This document shows positions 17,115 through 25,168 of a DNA stretch of 64,000 nt, in pieces. How positions within the stretch are numbered: the stretch's first letter is position 1; the number at the start of each line of letters is the position of its first letter. The notes under the pieces were generated by a model, which did no database searches, was not told where the DNA came from, and saw only the letters and a program-made list of their open reading frames with translations. A program made the translations under genes and the position numbers. This DNA is from a virus: IMG/VR virus record IMGVR_UViG_3300033149_003004, positions 18,656 through 82,655 of that record, one strand, 5' to 3'.

Positions 17115-17318
17115 ATGAGTGCTTCACATATTGGAATCGTGTTTTCAGAGGAGCACAAACGCAGGATTAGTGAGGCAAAATGTGGAAAACCTCGTCCAGA
17201 TATGATTGGCAATCAGTTCGCTAGAAGGATGAAGCATACAGAAGAATGGAAGCAAGCCAGAAGGGAAGCAATGCTGAAGTTCTATCGCTACAAGGATTGG
17301 GAATTATGCCTATTGTAG
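17115..17318 (+). pseudogene. NUMOD3-type DNA-binding remnant of a homing endonuclease
   Basis: 67 residues. EEHKRRISEAKCGKPRPD followed by a basic KHTEEWKQARREAMLKF repeat is the NUMOD3 helix motif found in the DNA-binding tails of GIY-YIG and HNH homing endonucleases. The catalytic domain is absent apart from the short GIY-like relic directly upstream. The open frame runs into the start of the radical SAM gene. It is probably a degraded free-standing endonuclease. A residual DNA-binding peptide is possible. Confidence 0.6.
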
Positions 17319-18172
17319 CTGGCCATGATCCATTGAATTGGTCGATGCAAATTGCGGTCACCTATCGCTGCAACTCTGCTTGCAAATGGTGTGTACAGCA
17401 TTTGGACAAGATACGATGGCAAGTGGACACGGACATCACAGCTGAGGAAATTAGGACTGCCGCTCGCTTGCTGAAGCACTATGGGATAAGGATTAACAAG
17501 CTCCGCATCACTGGTGGAGAGCCTCTAGTACATCCTGGATTAAGGCAAATACTTGAAGTGGTCAATGAAACGTGGGCACCGCGGTCTGGTTGGTTCCGCA
17601 TCTACTCGAATGGCAAGCTGCCCCGACTTCGTGGAGTACCCGGACGATTTTCCGTGGTGCCGGTAGACAGTGCAAAAAAGACGGATGCTTTCACGCCATT
17701 CAACGTCTCGCCGGCTGACTTAGGAATCGAGCCTAAGTTTGGCTTCATTCGACCCTGCGTGCAGCAGCTCTACTGTGGACGATGGTTCGACTGCTTCGGA
17801 TTCACATCGTGTGGCGTGGCCGGTGTGCTCGGGGCGATGCTTGGGGAGGATACGTACGAACCGCTGCCTGTGATGATGGGCCGACCATCCGTTTGCCAGC
17901 ATTGTCTCTATAGCTTGTCGAAGAAGGAGAGGCACGCCATCACGTATCGAGTGAAGGCCGGGGACATCCCGGATGTGACGAAGACGTTTGAGCGTGCAAT
18001 AGAGCGGTGGCATGATGATCCTCCCCATCCTCGCCGTTTTTGGGATCGTTTGCCTACAGAGTATCTCTTGCCAGGAGAACACGACGATCATGAGGATAGA
18101 TCCGAAACAACTTTTGACCATCACGAAAACGGAAGTACACTACTGGCCTTTGTGCCAGTGCAAAGCGTGTGA
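17306..18172 (+). CDS. Radical SAM enzyme
   Basis: 288 residues from the ATG at 17306. VTYRCNSACKWCVQH provides the CxxxCxxC [4Fe-4S] site that cleaves S-adenosylmethionine. KLRITGGEPLVHPGLRQIL is the glycine-rich SAM-binding element. A second Cys cluster in the C-terminal half (FIRPCVQQLYCGRWFDCFGFTSC, CQHC) could bind an auxiliary cluster, as in SPASM-like enzymes. The substrate is unknown. It is not QueE-like in Cys spacing. It sits between tail tube and tail chaperone genes with a sulfotransferase, an unusual place that suggests an acquired insert brought in beside homing-endonuclease relics. Confidence 0.75.
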   Translation: MPIVAGHDPLNWSMQIAVTYRCNSACKWCVQHLDKIRWQVDTDITAEEIRTAARLLKHYGIRINKLRITGGEPLVHPGLRQILEVVNETWAPRSGWFRIYSNGKLPRLRGVPGRFSVVPVDSAKKTDAFTPFNVSPADLGIEPKFGFIRPCVQQLYCGRWFDCFGFTSCGVAGVLGAMLGEDTYEPLPVMMGRPSVCQHCLYSLSKKERHAITYRVKAGDIPDVTKTFERAIERWHDDPPHPRRFWDRLPTEYLLPGEHDDHEDRSETTFDHHENGSTLLAFVPVQSV

Positions 18173-18314
18173 AGTCGAGCGGGCCCGCCGGAAGACCCTT
18201 CCCGAGTCCCACCTGCTAAGCGTCTCGGTCGAGACTGCCTATGTTCTGGGCTTAATCCCCTCCCGATGTCCGGAAGGTTCGTTGGCAAGGAAGCTGAGTC
18301 GCACGCCGAAGTAA
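18090..18314 (+). CDS. Small Cys-containing protein overlapping the radical SAM gene
   Basis: 74 residues, ATG at 18090 after CCAGGAGAAC, overlapping the last 83 bases of the radical SAM frame. It contains YWPLCQCKACEVERARR and a basic C-terminus. Not recognised. The tail of the radical SAM frame in the overlap is low in hydrophobics, so one of the two may be the true coding frame there. The ribosome binding site supports this one. About 50 bases separate it from the next gene. Confidence 0.45.
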   Translation: MRIDPKQLLTITKTEVHYWPLCQCKACEVERARRKTLPESHLLSVSVETAYVLGLIPSRCPEGSLARKLSRTPK

Positions 18315-18365
18315 TTTGGTAACGGTCAAAGGAAAACTCCATCAGGAAGTGTTTCCGATGGAGCC

Positions 18366-19160
18366 ATGGAGAGGGAGCCAACGACTGTGTCATGGTATCT
18401 ACCAGAACGACGAACTTTGTTTCTCCATGTGCCAAGGACGGGAGGCACATGGGTCAAGGAAGCGTTGTATCAATCCGGCATACCGATTCAGAAATGGGGC
18501 AAGATCGGTGAACCGTGGCAGCAGCAAAAACATACGATTCCGATGCATGTGCGGACGGAGCTAATGCAGAAGGTCAATCTTATGTTTGCGTTCGTCCGTC
18601 GGCCGGTTGAGTATTACATATCCGTTTGGCGATTCACGTGCCGGAGTGTCAAGCAGCAGCCAGATAAGATGAAATTGGTCTTCGATCGTCGCGATCCAGC
18701 TGTTCACAACGAAGCGATCTTGCGATGGAAACCGGACTTCCGCGATTGGCTGGCCGAGATGCTTGAGGAGGAGCCTGGTTGGGCTACGCGGTGGTTTGAA
18801 CGGTATGTCGGACCGGAGCGAGGGGAATATTGCCATTACATTGGCCGGACGGAGACGGTGGAGCAGGACTTCCGCGAGATTATGGATCTGCTTGGCTTTG
18901 GGAATCGCTGGCGAAAAAACGAGGACAAGATAAATCGGATTCACCATGCGAAGAACAGAATCCGAGTGACGAAGGCTCCTCACATACAGCTTACTGATAC
19001 CGAGATCGGGTTAATAGAGCGAAGTGAGCGGGTACTGCTTCGTCGTTTCTATGGGGAAACGACTGTGAATAGGCGAGTGTATCGAAACTTTGAGACAGGA
19101 GAGCCAGCATGGGTGAAAAAGAAGCCAGGGCTTTGGGATCGGGTAGCAAGATCGTTGTAA
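18366..19160 (+). CDS. Sulfotransferase
   Basis: 264 residues. RTLFLHVPRTGGTWVKEAL (about 18-36) is the P-loop-like 5'-phosphosulfate-binding motif of PAPS-dependent sulfotransferases. NLMFAFVRRPVEYYISVW (about 69-86) is the 3'-phosphate-binding strand with the conserved R..P. It would transfer sulfate from PAPS to a sugar or protein hydroxyl. The gene overlaps the tail chaperone start by about 50 bases. A second shorter sulfotransferase-like gene lies at 33386. Both may serve the same glycan. Confidence 0.75.
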   Translation: MEREPTTVSWYLPERRTLFLHVPRTGGTWVKEALYQSGIPIQKWGKIGEPWQQQKHTIPMHVRTELMQKVNLMFAFVRRPVEYYISVWRFTCRSVKQQPDKMKLVFDRRDPAVHNEAILRWKPDFRDWLAEMLEEEPGWATRWFERYVGPERGEYCHYIGRTETVEQDFREIMDLLGFGNRWRKNEDKINRIHHAKNRIRVTKAPHIQLTDTEIGLIERSERVLLRRFYGETTVNRRVYRNFETGEPAWVKKKPGLWDRVARSL

Positions 19161-19747
19161 ATGATGTGGAGTACACGCTTCGTCCGATCACTGTGCAGCA
19201 CTTGTGTGATCTGGAACGAGAAGCGTTGCAGTTCTACAAGAGGCAGAGTCTGGAGACGATCACGGCGAACGCTGATCTGTTGGGGAGTAGGGCCGATGAA
19301 TTGATTCGTGATAAGCTGGAAGAGCTGGCCAAGCTATCTCTGGACGATTTGCCGAGGAAGATGGCCTATGATGCTTCTCGCTTGCCTGTGACAGACAAGC
19401 TACGAGCGTGGGCACAGAAATACAATGCTGAGATTGGTGGGATGGATGGGAAGTTGAGCGATGCCAGAGTCAAGACTCTGGTTGTTACCGCTCTAGATCG
19501 GGAGCAGCTGACTTCGGACAAGGTGAAGGAGCTGACAGGCAGGCGTCCGGTACAGGCTCGTGTGCGTTACGATCAGTGGTGGGTGACGGGTTGTTTTGAG
19601 GGAATGGTATCATTTATCCATAGCTCGATCCGGCATGATCATCCGAACGTATCTAAACAGCAGATTCGGGACTGGCCGGTGTCAGCTATATTCGAGTCCG
19701 CGAGGGAGGTGGAATCCATCACCATGCCGAATTTGGGAAATGGGTAG
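19109..19747 (+). CDS. Tail assembly chaperone, short product
   Basis: 212 residues, helical. It begins with a small strand motif (KIVVNDVEYTLRPITVQHLCDLEREAL) typical of the gpG/TAC proteins that coat the tape measure during tail assembly. It ends at TAG 19745 just after a TTTGGGA heptamer placed in the right phase for -1 slippage, giving an extended product (next entry). The position directly before the tape measure gene is diagnostic. The start overlaps the sulfotransferase gene. Confidence 0.7.
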   Translation: MGEKEARALGSGSKIVVNDVEYTLRPITVQHLCDLEREALQFYKRQSLETITANADLLGSRADELIRDKLEELAKLSLDDLPRKMAYDASRLPVTDKLRAWAQKYNAEIGGMDGKLSDARVKTLVVTALDREQLTSDKVKELTGRRPVQARVRYDQWWVTGCFEGMVSFIHSSIRHDHPNVSKQQIRDWPVSAIFESAREVESITMPNLGNG

Positions 19748-20169
19748 GGTCCGCCGATCTCGATGCTACGGAGAGCAAGGGGGTAATTGAGACCGGTGGA
19801 CTCTTAGGAGAGCTAAACGTATGGGTGCTGCGAATACTGTGTGAGAATCCTTGGGAGGGAGGTGGTGGGTATTCACCGCGAGAGGTGGCCGAATGGACAC
19901 TGGACCAGTGCTGGTTCCGGATGTGTGATCGAAACATCTTGAAACTTGCCGGCAGAACGATGGCGGTCGACCCGAAGGCAGTTAAAGCATCCGACTCTGG
20001 AGAAATAGCGGGCAGAGCGGCAGACGGAACGCCAATCAAGGGAAGGATAGCGGGAAAGTCCGTAGCCCGGCAACTTATGGAACGGAAGCGGGAGAGAGAA
20101 GCAGCTGAGCAAGCGAAGATTAAGGCAAGGATGAGGCGGAGAAGTCGACGAAAGAGAAAAGGGTGCTGA
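19732..20169 (+). CDS. Tail assembly chaperone, -1 frameshift extension (gpGT-like)
   Basis: After slipping at TTTGGGA (19732-19738), translation in the -1 frame stays open without a stop to 20169, adding about 143 residues. The extension contains VWVLRILCENPWEGGGGYSPRE in two phrases and a very basic end (RMRRRSRRKRKGC). This mirrors the lambda G/GT arrangement, where a minor fraction of ribosomes makes the longer chaperone that bridges tube and tape measure proteins. A GTG at 19825 could also start it independently. The heptamer phase makes frameshifting the better reading. Confidence 0.7.
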   Translation, partial: FGKWVGSADLDATESKGVIETGGLLGELNVWVLRILCENPWEGGGGYSPREVAEWTLDQCWFRMCDRNILKLAGRTMAVDPKAVKASDSGEIAGRAADGTPIKGRIAGKSVARQLMERKREREAAEQAKIKARMRRRSRRKRKGC

Positions 20170-20170
20170 T

Positions 20171-20308
20171 GTGGGCTACATCTATCTGGTTCGCAATTTG
20201 GTGGACGGGAAGGGCTGCGTCCTCCTGAACAACTCGGAAAGAGTAGAGAATAGAGAAGTGGCAAGCATAAGAAGCGTGATAAGCAAGGGCGTTTTCTCCC
20301 GAAAGTAA
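20171..20308 (+). pseudogene. Second GIY-YIG endonuclease relic
   Basis: 45 codons beginning VGYIYLVRNLVDGKGC, a clear GIY strand (GYIYLVRN.VDGK) with the following YIG strand lost. The rest shows no endonuclease features. It lies in the 165-base gap between the chaperone and tape measure genes, a second decayed homing endonuclease in the tail operon. Confidence 0.6.
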
Positions 20309-20334
20309 AAACTGCCACATAGGAGGATACCACG

Positions 20335-22221
20335 GTGGGTCTAGAGCTCGCAAAAGCGTATGTAACGGCTCGTGGCGACGTGAGCCAGGTGGCTGGCGAC
20401 TTCCATGCTGGCCGGGGACAAGTCGAGCAGGCAGCCAAATCGCTGCAACTATCTGTGAATCGCATCCTCGGGATGATCGGGATTGGGGTATCGATCGGCG
20501 CAATCATCAGTGAGATGCGACAGGGGATAGTCCTTGCCGAGAGGCAGATAGATGCCGAAGCACGCATAGCTGCTGTGGTCAAGGGCACTGGGATGGCAGC
20601 CGGCTTTACTGCCGATCAGTTGAAAGCCATGGCTAGTCAGATGCAGAGGATCACGACAGTGGGAGATGAGGAGATTCTGGAGTCGATGGGGATCTTGCTC
20701 ACGTTCAAAAAAGTACAGAGAGATGTATTCACGTCAGCCATAGATACGATACTCGATATGTCGGCTGTGATGGGCACGAACGCTCGTGGGGCAGCAATGC
20801 AGCTCGGACGCGCTTTGGAAGACCCGATTTATGGAATGACGGCCCTGCGGCGAACTGGAGTCTCGTTTAGCGAGGAGCAGAAGGATCACATCAAGCAGTT
20901 GCAGGAAACGAACAGGTTGGCCGAAGCTCAGGCTTTGATCCTAGACATAGTCCGCGGCCAGCTCGGAGACGTGGCGGAGGCGATGGCACAAACGGATTCC
21001 GGAAAGCTGAAGCAAGCACGAAACGTACTGGGTGATTTGCGGGAGGAACTTGGAAAGAAAATGATTCCGCTTCAGATGAAGTTTGTCGAAATGCAGCAGA
21101 AGTGGATAGGACTCCTGATGAAGGCTATAGAGGTGGTAACAAGTATTGGCAGCAGGGTCAGGGAATGGCTATCTACGCCGTTTGGTGTCTACTTGACGAA
21201 CATGGCCAAAACGGTATTTTTGGGTGGGCTTGTATTAGCAGGGACTTGGGCGTTAGTGTGGGCTGCTGGAGCTATGGCCGGAGCTTTCACCGTTGCTTGG
21301 ACTTCTGCACTCGGTCCCATTGCGTTGCTCATACCTGCCATGGCGCTTGTCGGAGTAGCTATAGTCGAGCTTTGGGGGAAGGGTGACACGTTTGGGGAGA
21401 AGATGAAGGATGTATTTGAGAACAAGATACCAGACGCTATAGATGCAACGGCATTTGCTGTACGAAACTTCAGCATGATCATGGAACTTGTTGCTGTGCG
21501 ATGGTCAATCAAACTATTAGAGTTGTTCGGCGGGTTGTACGAAAAGTTCTGGGAGATAGTTCCTGTGTTCGCCGGAGTCTGTGCTGGAATGAGAGCTGCC
21601 TTCGGTGCTGTTATCGACTGGATGGCCAACAAAGTTCTCAGTTTGAAGAACATCATGGCTGCCGTGGGAGCAGGCATCCAGGCGATGTTCGTTGCGGTCT
21701 TGTCTGGAAATCTTCGGGGGGCCGCCGTCGAATTCGGAAAGGCTTTCGACGCTGCAATGGCCAAAGTAGGTGCTCCTCCCAAAGTGGACATAGCTGCTCG
21801 TTTGAGAACAGCTTTCAAGATCACAGAGGATATCGTCAAGGCGATGATCGTTGAGTTAGGCATGGATGATGCACAAAAGATGCTCGACATTCTCAGGGCT
21901 AGAGAACAAGCTCTGCTTGAAGCGATAGCAAGAATGGAGCTGGAGAGAAAGAAAAAGAAGGAAGATGAAGACAAAGAGGATAAAAAGAAACCATCGCCGG
22001 AGAAAGTAGCAGAAGCAGTAGCAGAAGCCGAGCGGTCGATGGCCGGACGATACGGATTCCTGGAGTATAGTAGGGCATTGCAGGATATGTTGCTTACGAG
22101 AGACGATTCTGCGAAGAAGACAGCCGAGAACACGAAGAAGGCAAATGAACAATTAGAAGATGCAAATGCAAAGTTGGCGAAGCTAATCGAAGTTGGTAAG
22201 GGACCAAGCGTCTTCGTGTGA
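20335..22221 (+). CDS. Tail tape measure protein
   Basis: 628 residues, GTG start after AGGAGG. Long helical protein with a hydrophobic N-terminal stretch (ILGMIGIGVSIGAIIS), the tape-measure pattern TADQLKAMASQMQRIT..GDEEIL and DILDMSAVMGTNARGAAMQLGRALEDP (about 140-165), several hydrophobic central segments at about 290-350, and a charged coiled-coil end (ARMELERKKKKEDEDKEDKKK). It sets tail length and is later ejected into the host envelope. At roughly 1.5 angstrom per residue the tail would be short for a siphovirus, near 90-95 nm (inference). Confidence 0.8.
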   Translation: MGLELAKAYVTARGDVSQVAGDFHAGRGQVEQAAKSLQLSVNRILGMIGIGVSIGAIISEMRQGIVLAERQIDAEARIAAVVKGTGMAAGFTADQLKAMASQMQRITTVGDEEILESMGILLTFKKVQRDVFTSAIDTILDMSAVMGTNARGAAMQLGRALEDPIYGMTALRRTGVSFSEEQKDHIKQLQETNRLAEAQALILDIVRGQLGDVAEAMAQTDSGKLKQARNVLGDLREELGKKMIPLQMKFVEMQQKWIGLLMKAIEVVTSIGSRVREWLSTPFGVYLTNMAKTVFLGGLVLAGTWALVWAAGAMAGAFTVAWTSALGPIALLIPAMALVGVAIVELWGKGDTFGEKMKDVFENKIPDAIDATAFAVRNFSMIMELVAVRWSIKLLELFGGLYEKFWEIVPVFAGVCAGMRAAFGAVIDWMANKVLSLKNIMAAVGAGIQAMFVAVLSGNLRGAAVEFGKAFDAAMAKVGAPPKVDIAARLRTAFKITEDIVKAMIVELGMDDAQKMLDILRAREQALLEAIARMELERKKKKEDEDKEDKKKPSPEKVAEAVAEAERSMAGRYGFLEYSRALQDMLLTRDDSAKKTAENTKKANEQLEDANAKLAKLIEVGKGPSVFV

Positions 22222-22233
22222 GGAGCGTAATAG

Positions 22234-23196
22234 ATGCAACACTCATCGGAGTGGAAATTGACCTCGCCAGGTGGAGTACCTTACAAGTTGATCCGGCAGT
22301 CGGGATCATTTGGTTGTGAAGATGCTTCATGGAATATGGAGATCTGTATACGGTCGCACGATTTGACTGCGTTCATTGCCGAATGTTTCCCCGCTCCGTA
22401 TGTGTCCGGTTCGTTCGTCATCTATCCAAAGCGATTCTATCCGGCTGGCTTGCCCTCGCTAGAGTGTAAGACTGTAAATGTCGAGGGGTTCACTTCGGGA
22501 AAGCCGATCGATCCGTTCGGCGTCGGCATTAGTCTTTACTCTCCGGAAGAATATGTTGCAACGTATGAGCCTTATCTACGACTGACTTTAGCATTTGGAC
22601 CATGTCCGTCTAATGATCAAGAGCAAGATACTTCCAACCCATTCACGTGGCTGGAGGTCACCGCTAACGAGAGCGGTGAGTTCCTGACGAGCGATATTGA
22701 TCAAGAGAAGATTCGCTGGCAGGATGAGGATGGGAACACAGAACTTCCGAGTGAGGAAGATACTCAGCTCAGTCAGCCGGTCAAGACCGTAGGAACGGAG
22801 TGGACTTGTAGATGGCCCCAGATACCATTTGATTTCTTTCAAGATACACTCGTGCCTAGGATGCGTGCGGTTGAGGGACAGGTCAACGACGCTCCAATGG
22901 AGTTATTTGCTAATGCTCCAGCCGAGACTATATTGTTCTTGGGTTTTCAGAATAGCTACGAATACACGTGGCGTGAGGGGCGTTCTGGAACGAGTCCTGT
23001 GCAGGCCACGCTGAGGTTCGCCGAAAAGAATTTCATCGGTCGGCAGATGGTGATCGATCCTGTCTTCAGCTTTTGGCAGGATGTACAGGTGACCCACAAC
23101 CATATCTGGCGACCAAACCATGGCTGGCAGCGAATGTTGATCGGTACTGAGCCTCTGTATAAGAGCGGCAATCTGAACAGCATTTTCACTGGATAA
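22234..23196 (+). CDS. Tail tip / baseplate protein
   Basis: 320 residues, beta-rich, 12 bases after the tape measure gene, the usual place of a distal tail protein. Patterns include SFVIYPKRFYPAGLPSLEC, LRLTLAFGPCPS, a LEVTANESGEFLT strand and a C-terminal TSPVQATLRFAEKNF..GWQRMLIGTEPLY segment. I do not recognise a named family. Position and fold suggest the adaptor between tube and fibres. Confidence 0.55.
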   Translation: MQHSSEWKLTSPGGVPYKLIRQSGSFGCEDASWNMEICIRSHDLTAFIAECFPAPYVSGSFVIYPKRFYPAGLPSLECKTVNVEGFTSGKPIDPFGVGISLYSPEEYVATYEPYLRLTLAFGPCPSNDQEQDTSNPFTWLEVTANESGEFLTSDIDQEKIRWQDEDGNTELPSEEDTQLSQPVKTVGTEWTCRWPQIPFDFFQDTLVPRMRAVEGQVNDAPMELFANAPAETILFLGFQNSYEYTWREGRSGTSPVQATLRFAEKNFIGRQMVIDPVFSFWQDVQVTHNHIWRPNHGWQRMLIGTEPLYKSGNLNSIFTG

Positions 23197-23199
23197 GCG

Positions 23200-24528
23200 A
23201 TGGCTGGAGAAAAGTTCCCCGACGTCAAACCGGGACAGCCGATCACAGCCGATCGGGCCAACCGCGAAGCTGCTGTTCTTGAGCGTTGGGCCGCGTTTTT
23301 GCCAAGCTCCAATCTCAGTGGAGAGCAGAGTAACTCCCGTGTAAATATCGTTGGGATGTTTCCCGCGGTGCTGGCCGTGCTCAAGGTTACGGAGGACCTC
23401 GGGTCTTCCGTCTATAAGGGAGTGCTACGGCGATATAGTTTCCAAACTAATGCTTGGACGGATGGTACGAAAGAGTGGAGGATAGACGCCGGAGCTACTG
23501 AGTCGGAGTTGGACGTGTCTCAGCTTGTCGTGTGCTACTATGATCGCAAGCGAGGGGCGTTCATCCCGGCTAACCCAAACGAGGTGAGGTTTCGGGTCTT
23601 CGAGCTGAAGACCAGTCTGCCTTACGGAGGCTTGGCAACTGCCTACGTCCGCTACTCGACGGCTCCGGCCATCGACATTACCGACACAACACAGACGATC
23701 ATTGTATGGGATTACATCGGCGACCGGCGAGGAACTGGACGTGATGATAACGAGGATGGTAGCCGTGGGGCAATCGGACTCGCTATGCAACTTCCAGGCG
23801 AAACAACTGTGTGGCGAGTAATCGATTTGGAGTGCTACTTCCCTCCCGTGGAGGCACTGTCCAGTTCGTCTTCTGGAGACGTGTCATCGGTCAGTTCTGC
23901 TTCTAGTTTATCGTCTGCGAGTTCTGGGAGTTCGGCAAGCTCGATGAGCTCCGGAAGTGAATCATCGTCTGGAAGTTCGGCAAGCTCAGCGAGTTCCGGA
24001 AGCGAGTCATCATCATACAGTTCGTATAGTTCTACTCTCAGCCAATCGTCGGCTAGTTCGGAATCATCCGAGTTGGCTTGCGAACCGTGCGATGGTTATT
24101 GCTGGTGGCATTGCAACAACGGCGTGTGGTCGATCATTAGCGAAGGATGCCAACAAGACTACGGAAAGCCATGCTACTGTGTACCGCCGGGTATCTACTA
24201 TCTCAATGATCCGAGAGGAGATTGCACTTATGAGCACTATGAGGTGACTGGCTGCTGCTACGAGGAGCAGGAGTCGGAATCGTCTGCAAGCTCGGGTAGC
24301 TTGTCATCGGCCAGTTCGCAGAGCGAGCAGTCTGAGAGTTCTGCTTCTAGTCCGTCTTCGCTTAGTTCTGCTTCTAGTCCGTCTTCGCTTAGTTCGCTAA
24401 GTCAATCATCCGCGAGTTCTGTTTCTATCTCCAGTCAATCGTCTGTAAGTTCGGGAGGATCATATGCGAGTTCTGTTTCTATCTCCAGTCAATCGTCTGT
24501 AAGTTCGGGAGGATCATATGCAAGCTGA
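23200..24528 (+). CDS. Poly-serine tail fibre protein with Cys-rich island
   Basis: 442 residues. Residues 1-215 are a globular beta domain (VLRRYSFQTNAWTDGTKEWR, ELDVSQLVVCYYDRKRG). Two serine-rich tracts (about 220-288 and 352-441) flank a cysteine-rich island of about 60 residues (CEPCDGYCWWHCNNG, then GCQQDYGKPCYC and TGCCYEEQ). The island has about a dozen Cys and could be a small disulfide or metal-bound domain. The C-terminus ends in a perfect 54-base tandem duplication. Likely displayed at the tail tip. Its serine tracts are candidate glycosylation sites (inference). Confidence 0.6.
   Translation: MAGEKFPDVKPGQPITADRANREAAVLERWAAFLPSSNLSGEQSNSRVNIVGMFPAVLAVLKVTEDLGSSVYKGVLRRYSFQTNAWTDGTKEWRIDAGATESELDVSQLVVCYYDRKRGAFIPANPNEVRFRVFELKTSLPYGGLATAYVRYSTAPAIDITDTTQTIIVWDYIGDRRGTGRDDNEDGSRGAIGLAMQLPGETTVWRVIDLECYFPPVEALSSSSSGDVSSVSSASSLSSASSGSSASSMSSGSESSSGSSASSASSGSESSSYSSYSSTLSQSSASSESSELACEPCDGYCWWHCNNGVWSIISEGCQQDYGKPCYCVPPGIYYLNDPRGDCTYEHYEVTGCCYEEQESESSASSGSLSSASSQSEQSESSASSPSSLSSASSPSSLSSLSQSSASSVSISSQSSVSSGGSYASSVSISSQSSVSSGGSYAS
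24412..24519 (+). repeat. Perfect 54-bp tandem duplication
   Basis: Two identical 54-base units, 24412-24465 and 24466-24519, each containing GGGAGGATCATATG. The second copy provides the ribosome binding site and start of the next gene. The first keeps a duplicate site inside the fibre frame. Just upstream, a 27-base unit (AGTTCTGCTTCTAGTCCGTC...) is also duplicated. Confidence 0.85.
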
Positions 24529-25165
24529 ATCGATAAGTTCTACGGATGCCCTGTCTGCGTATGCCGATTTCCCAGTGACGATTCACACAGTCGACTCGAT
24601 TGCCGATTTCCCAGTGACGATCCACGCGGTCGATCCAATTGTCGATTTCGTTTCCTCGTGTATGAGCACAGTCGATCTTCCGTTCGGTTCTGCGAACGGT
24701 CTGTACGATTCGATCATTGTTGCAGATCGTCAAGGAATTACATGGGAGACTAGTCCACACGACGCCCAAGCGGAGAATCCAACGGAGGGTGTTAATCTTC
24801 CGAAACTCAAGCCGTTCAGGAGACAAGTCAAGACTGAGAGGCGAAGAGCAAGACGTTCGGTGTCGGTGCCGTCCTTGCCAGCGGTTCCGCGAGGCAATTG
24901 TGGCCAGCAGCTTCCGTCCGTGCCTCGAATGGCGGCAAACATGGCCAAACATGCGGCGAAGCATGTGTTGACCGGAGCCAAGCAGGCAAGTCCGGAGCTG
25001 GTTGAAGCCCGCTTGGCAGCGTGCAAAGTCTGCCGGCATAGGACGATGGTAGCTCATTGCGCGAAGTGCGGTTGTGTTATTGAGGCTCTTGCCCGCTGGG
25101 AATCGAGCAAATGCAAAGCGAAGAAGTGGCCGGAACCGGAGAGCGTGACAGCGGGGAGGGAATGA
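24518..25165 (+). CDS. Fibre-associated protein with C-terminal zinc-ribbon motif
   Basis: 215 residues. The N-terminus has a duplicated phrase (YADFPVTIHTVDSI / ADFPVTIHAVDPI). The middle is basic (RRQVKTERRRARRS). The C-terminus has ACKVCRHRTMVAHCAKCGCVIEA..RWESSKCKAKKWPE, a CxxC..CxxCGC..C arrangement resembling DUF6171-type zinc ribbons seen near phage fibre and glycosyltransferase genes. The start codon lies in the 54-bp duplication. Function unknown. It may bind or deliver a modification enzyme (inference). Confidence 0.5.
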   Translation: MQAESISSTDALSAYADFPVTIHTVDSIADFPVTIHAVDPIVDFVSSCMSTVDLPFGSANGLYDSIIVADRQGITWETSPHDAQAENPTEGVNLPKLKPFRRQVKTERRRARRSVSVPSLPAVPRGNCGQQLPSVPRMAANMAKHAAKHVLTGAKQASPELVEARLAACKVCRHRTMVAHCAKCGCVIEALARWESSKCKAKKWPEPESVTAGRE

Positions 25166-25168
25166 TCG

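Noticed and set aside
17306-18172. Radical SAM gene as QueE partner of queD
   Set aside because: Its CxxxCxxC and later Cys clusters differ from QueE, and it is 34 kb away in the tail module.
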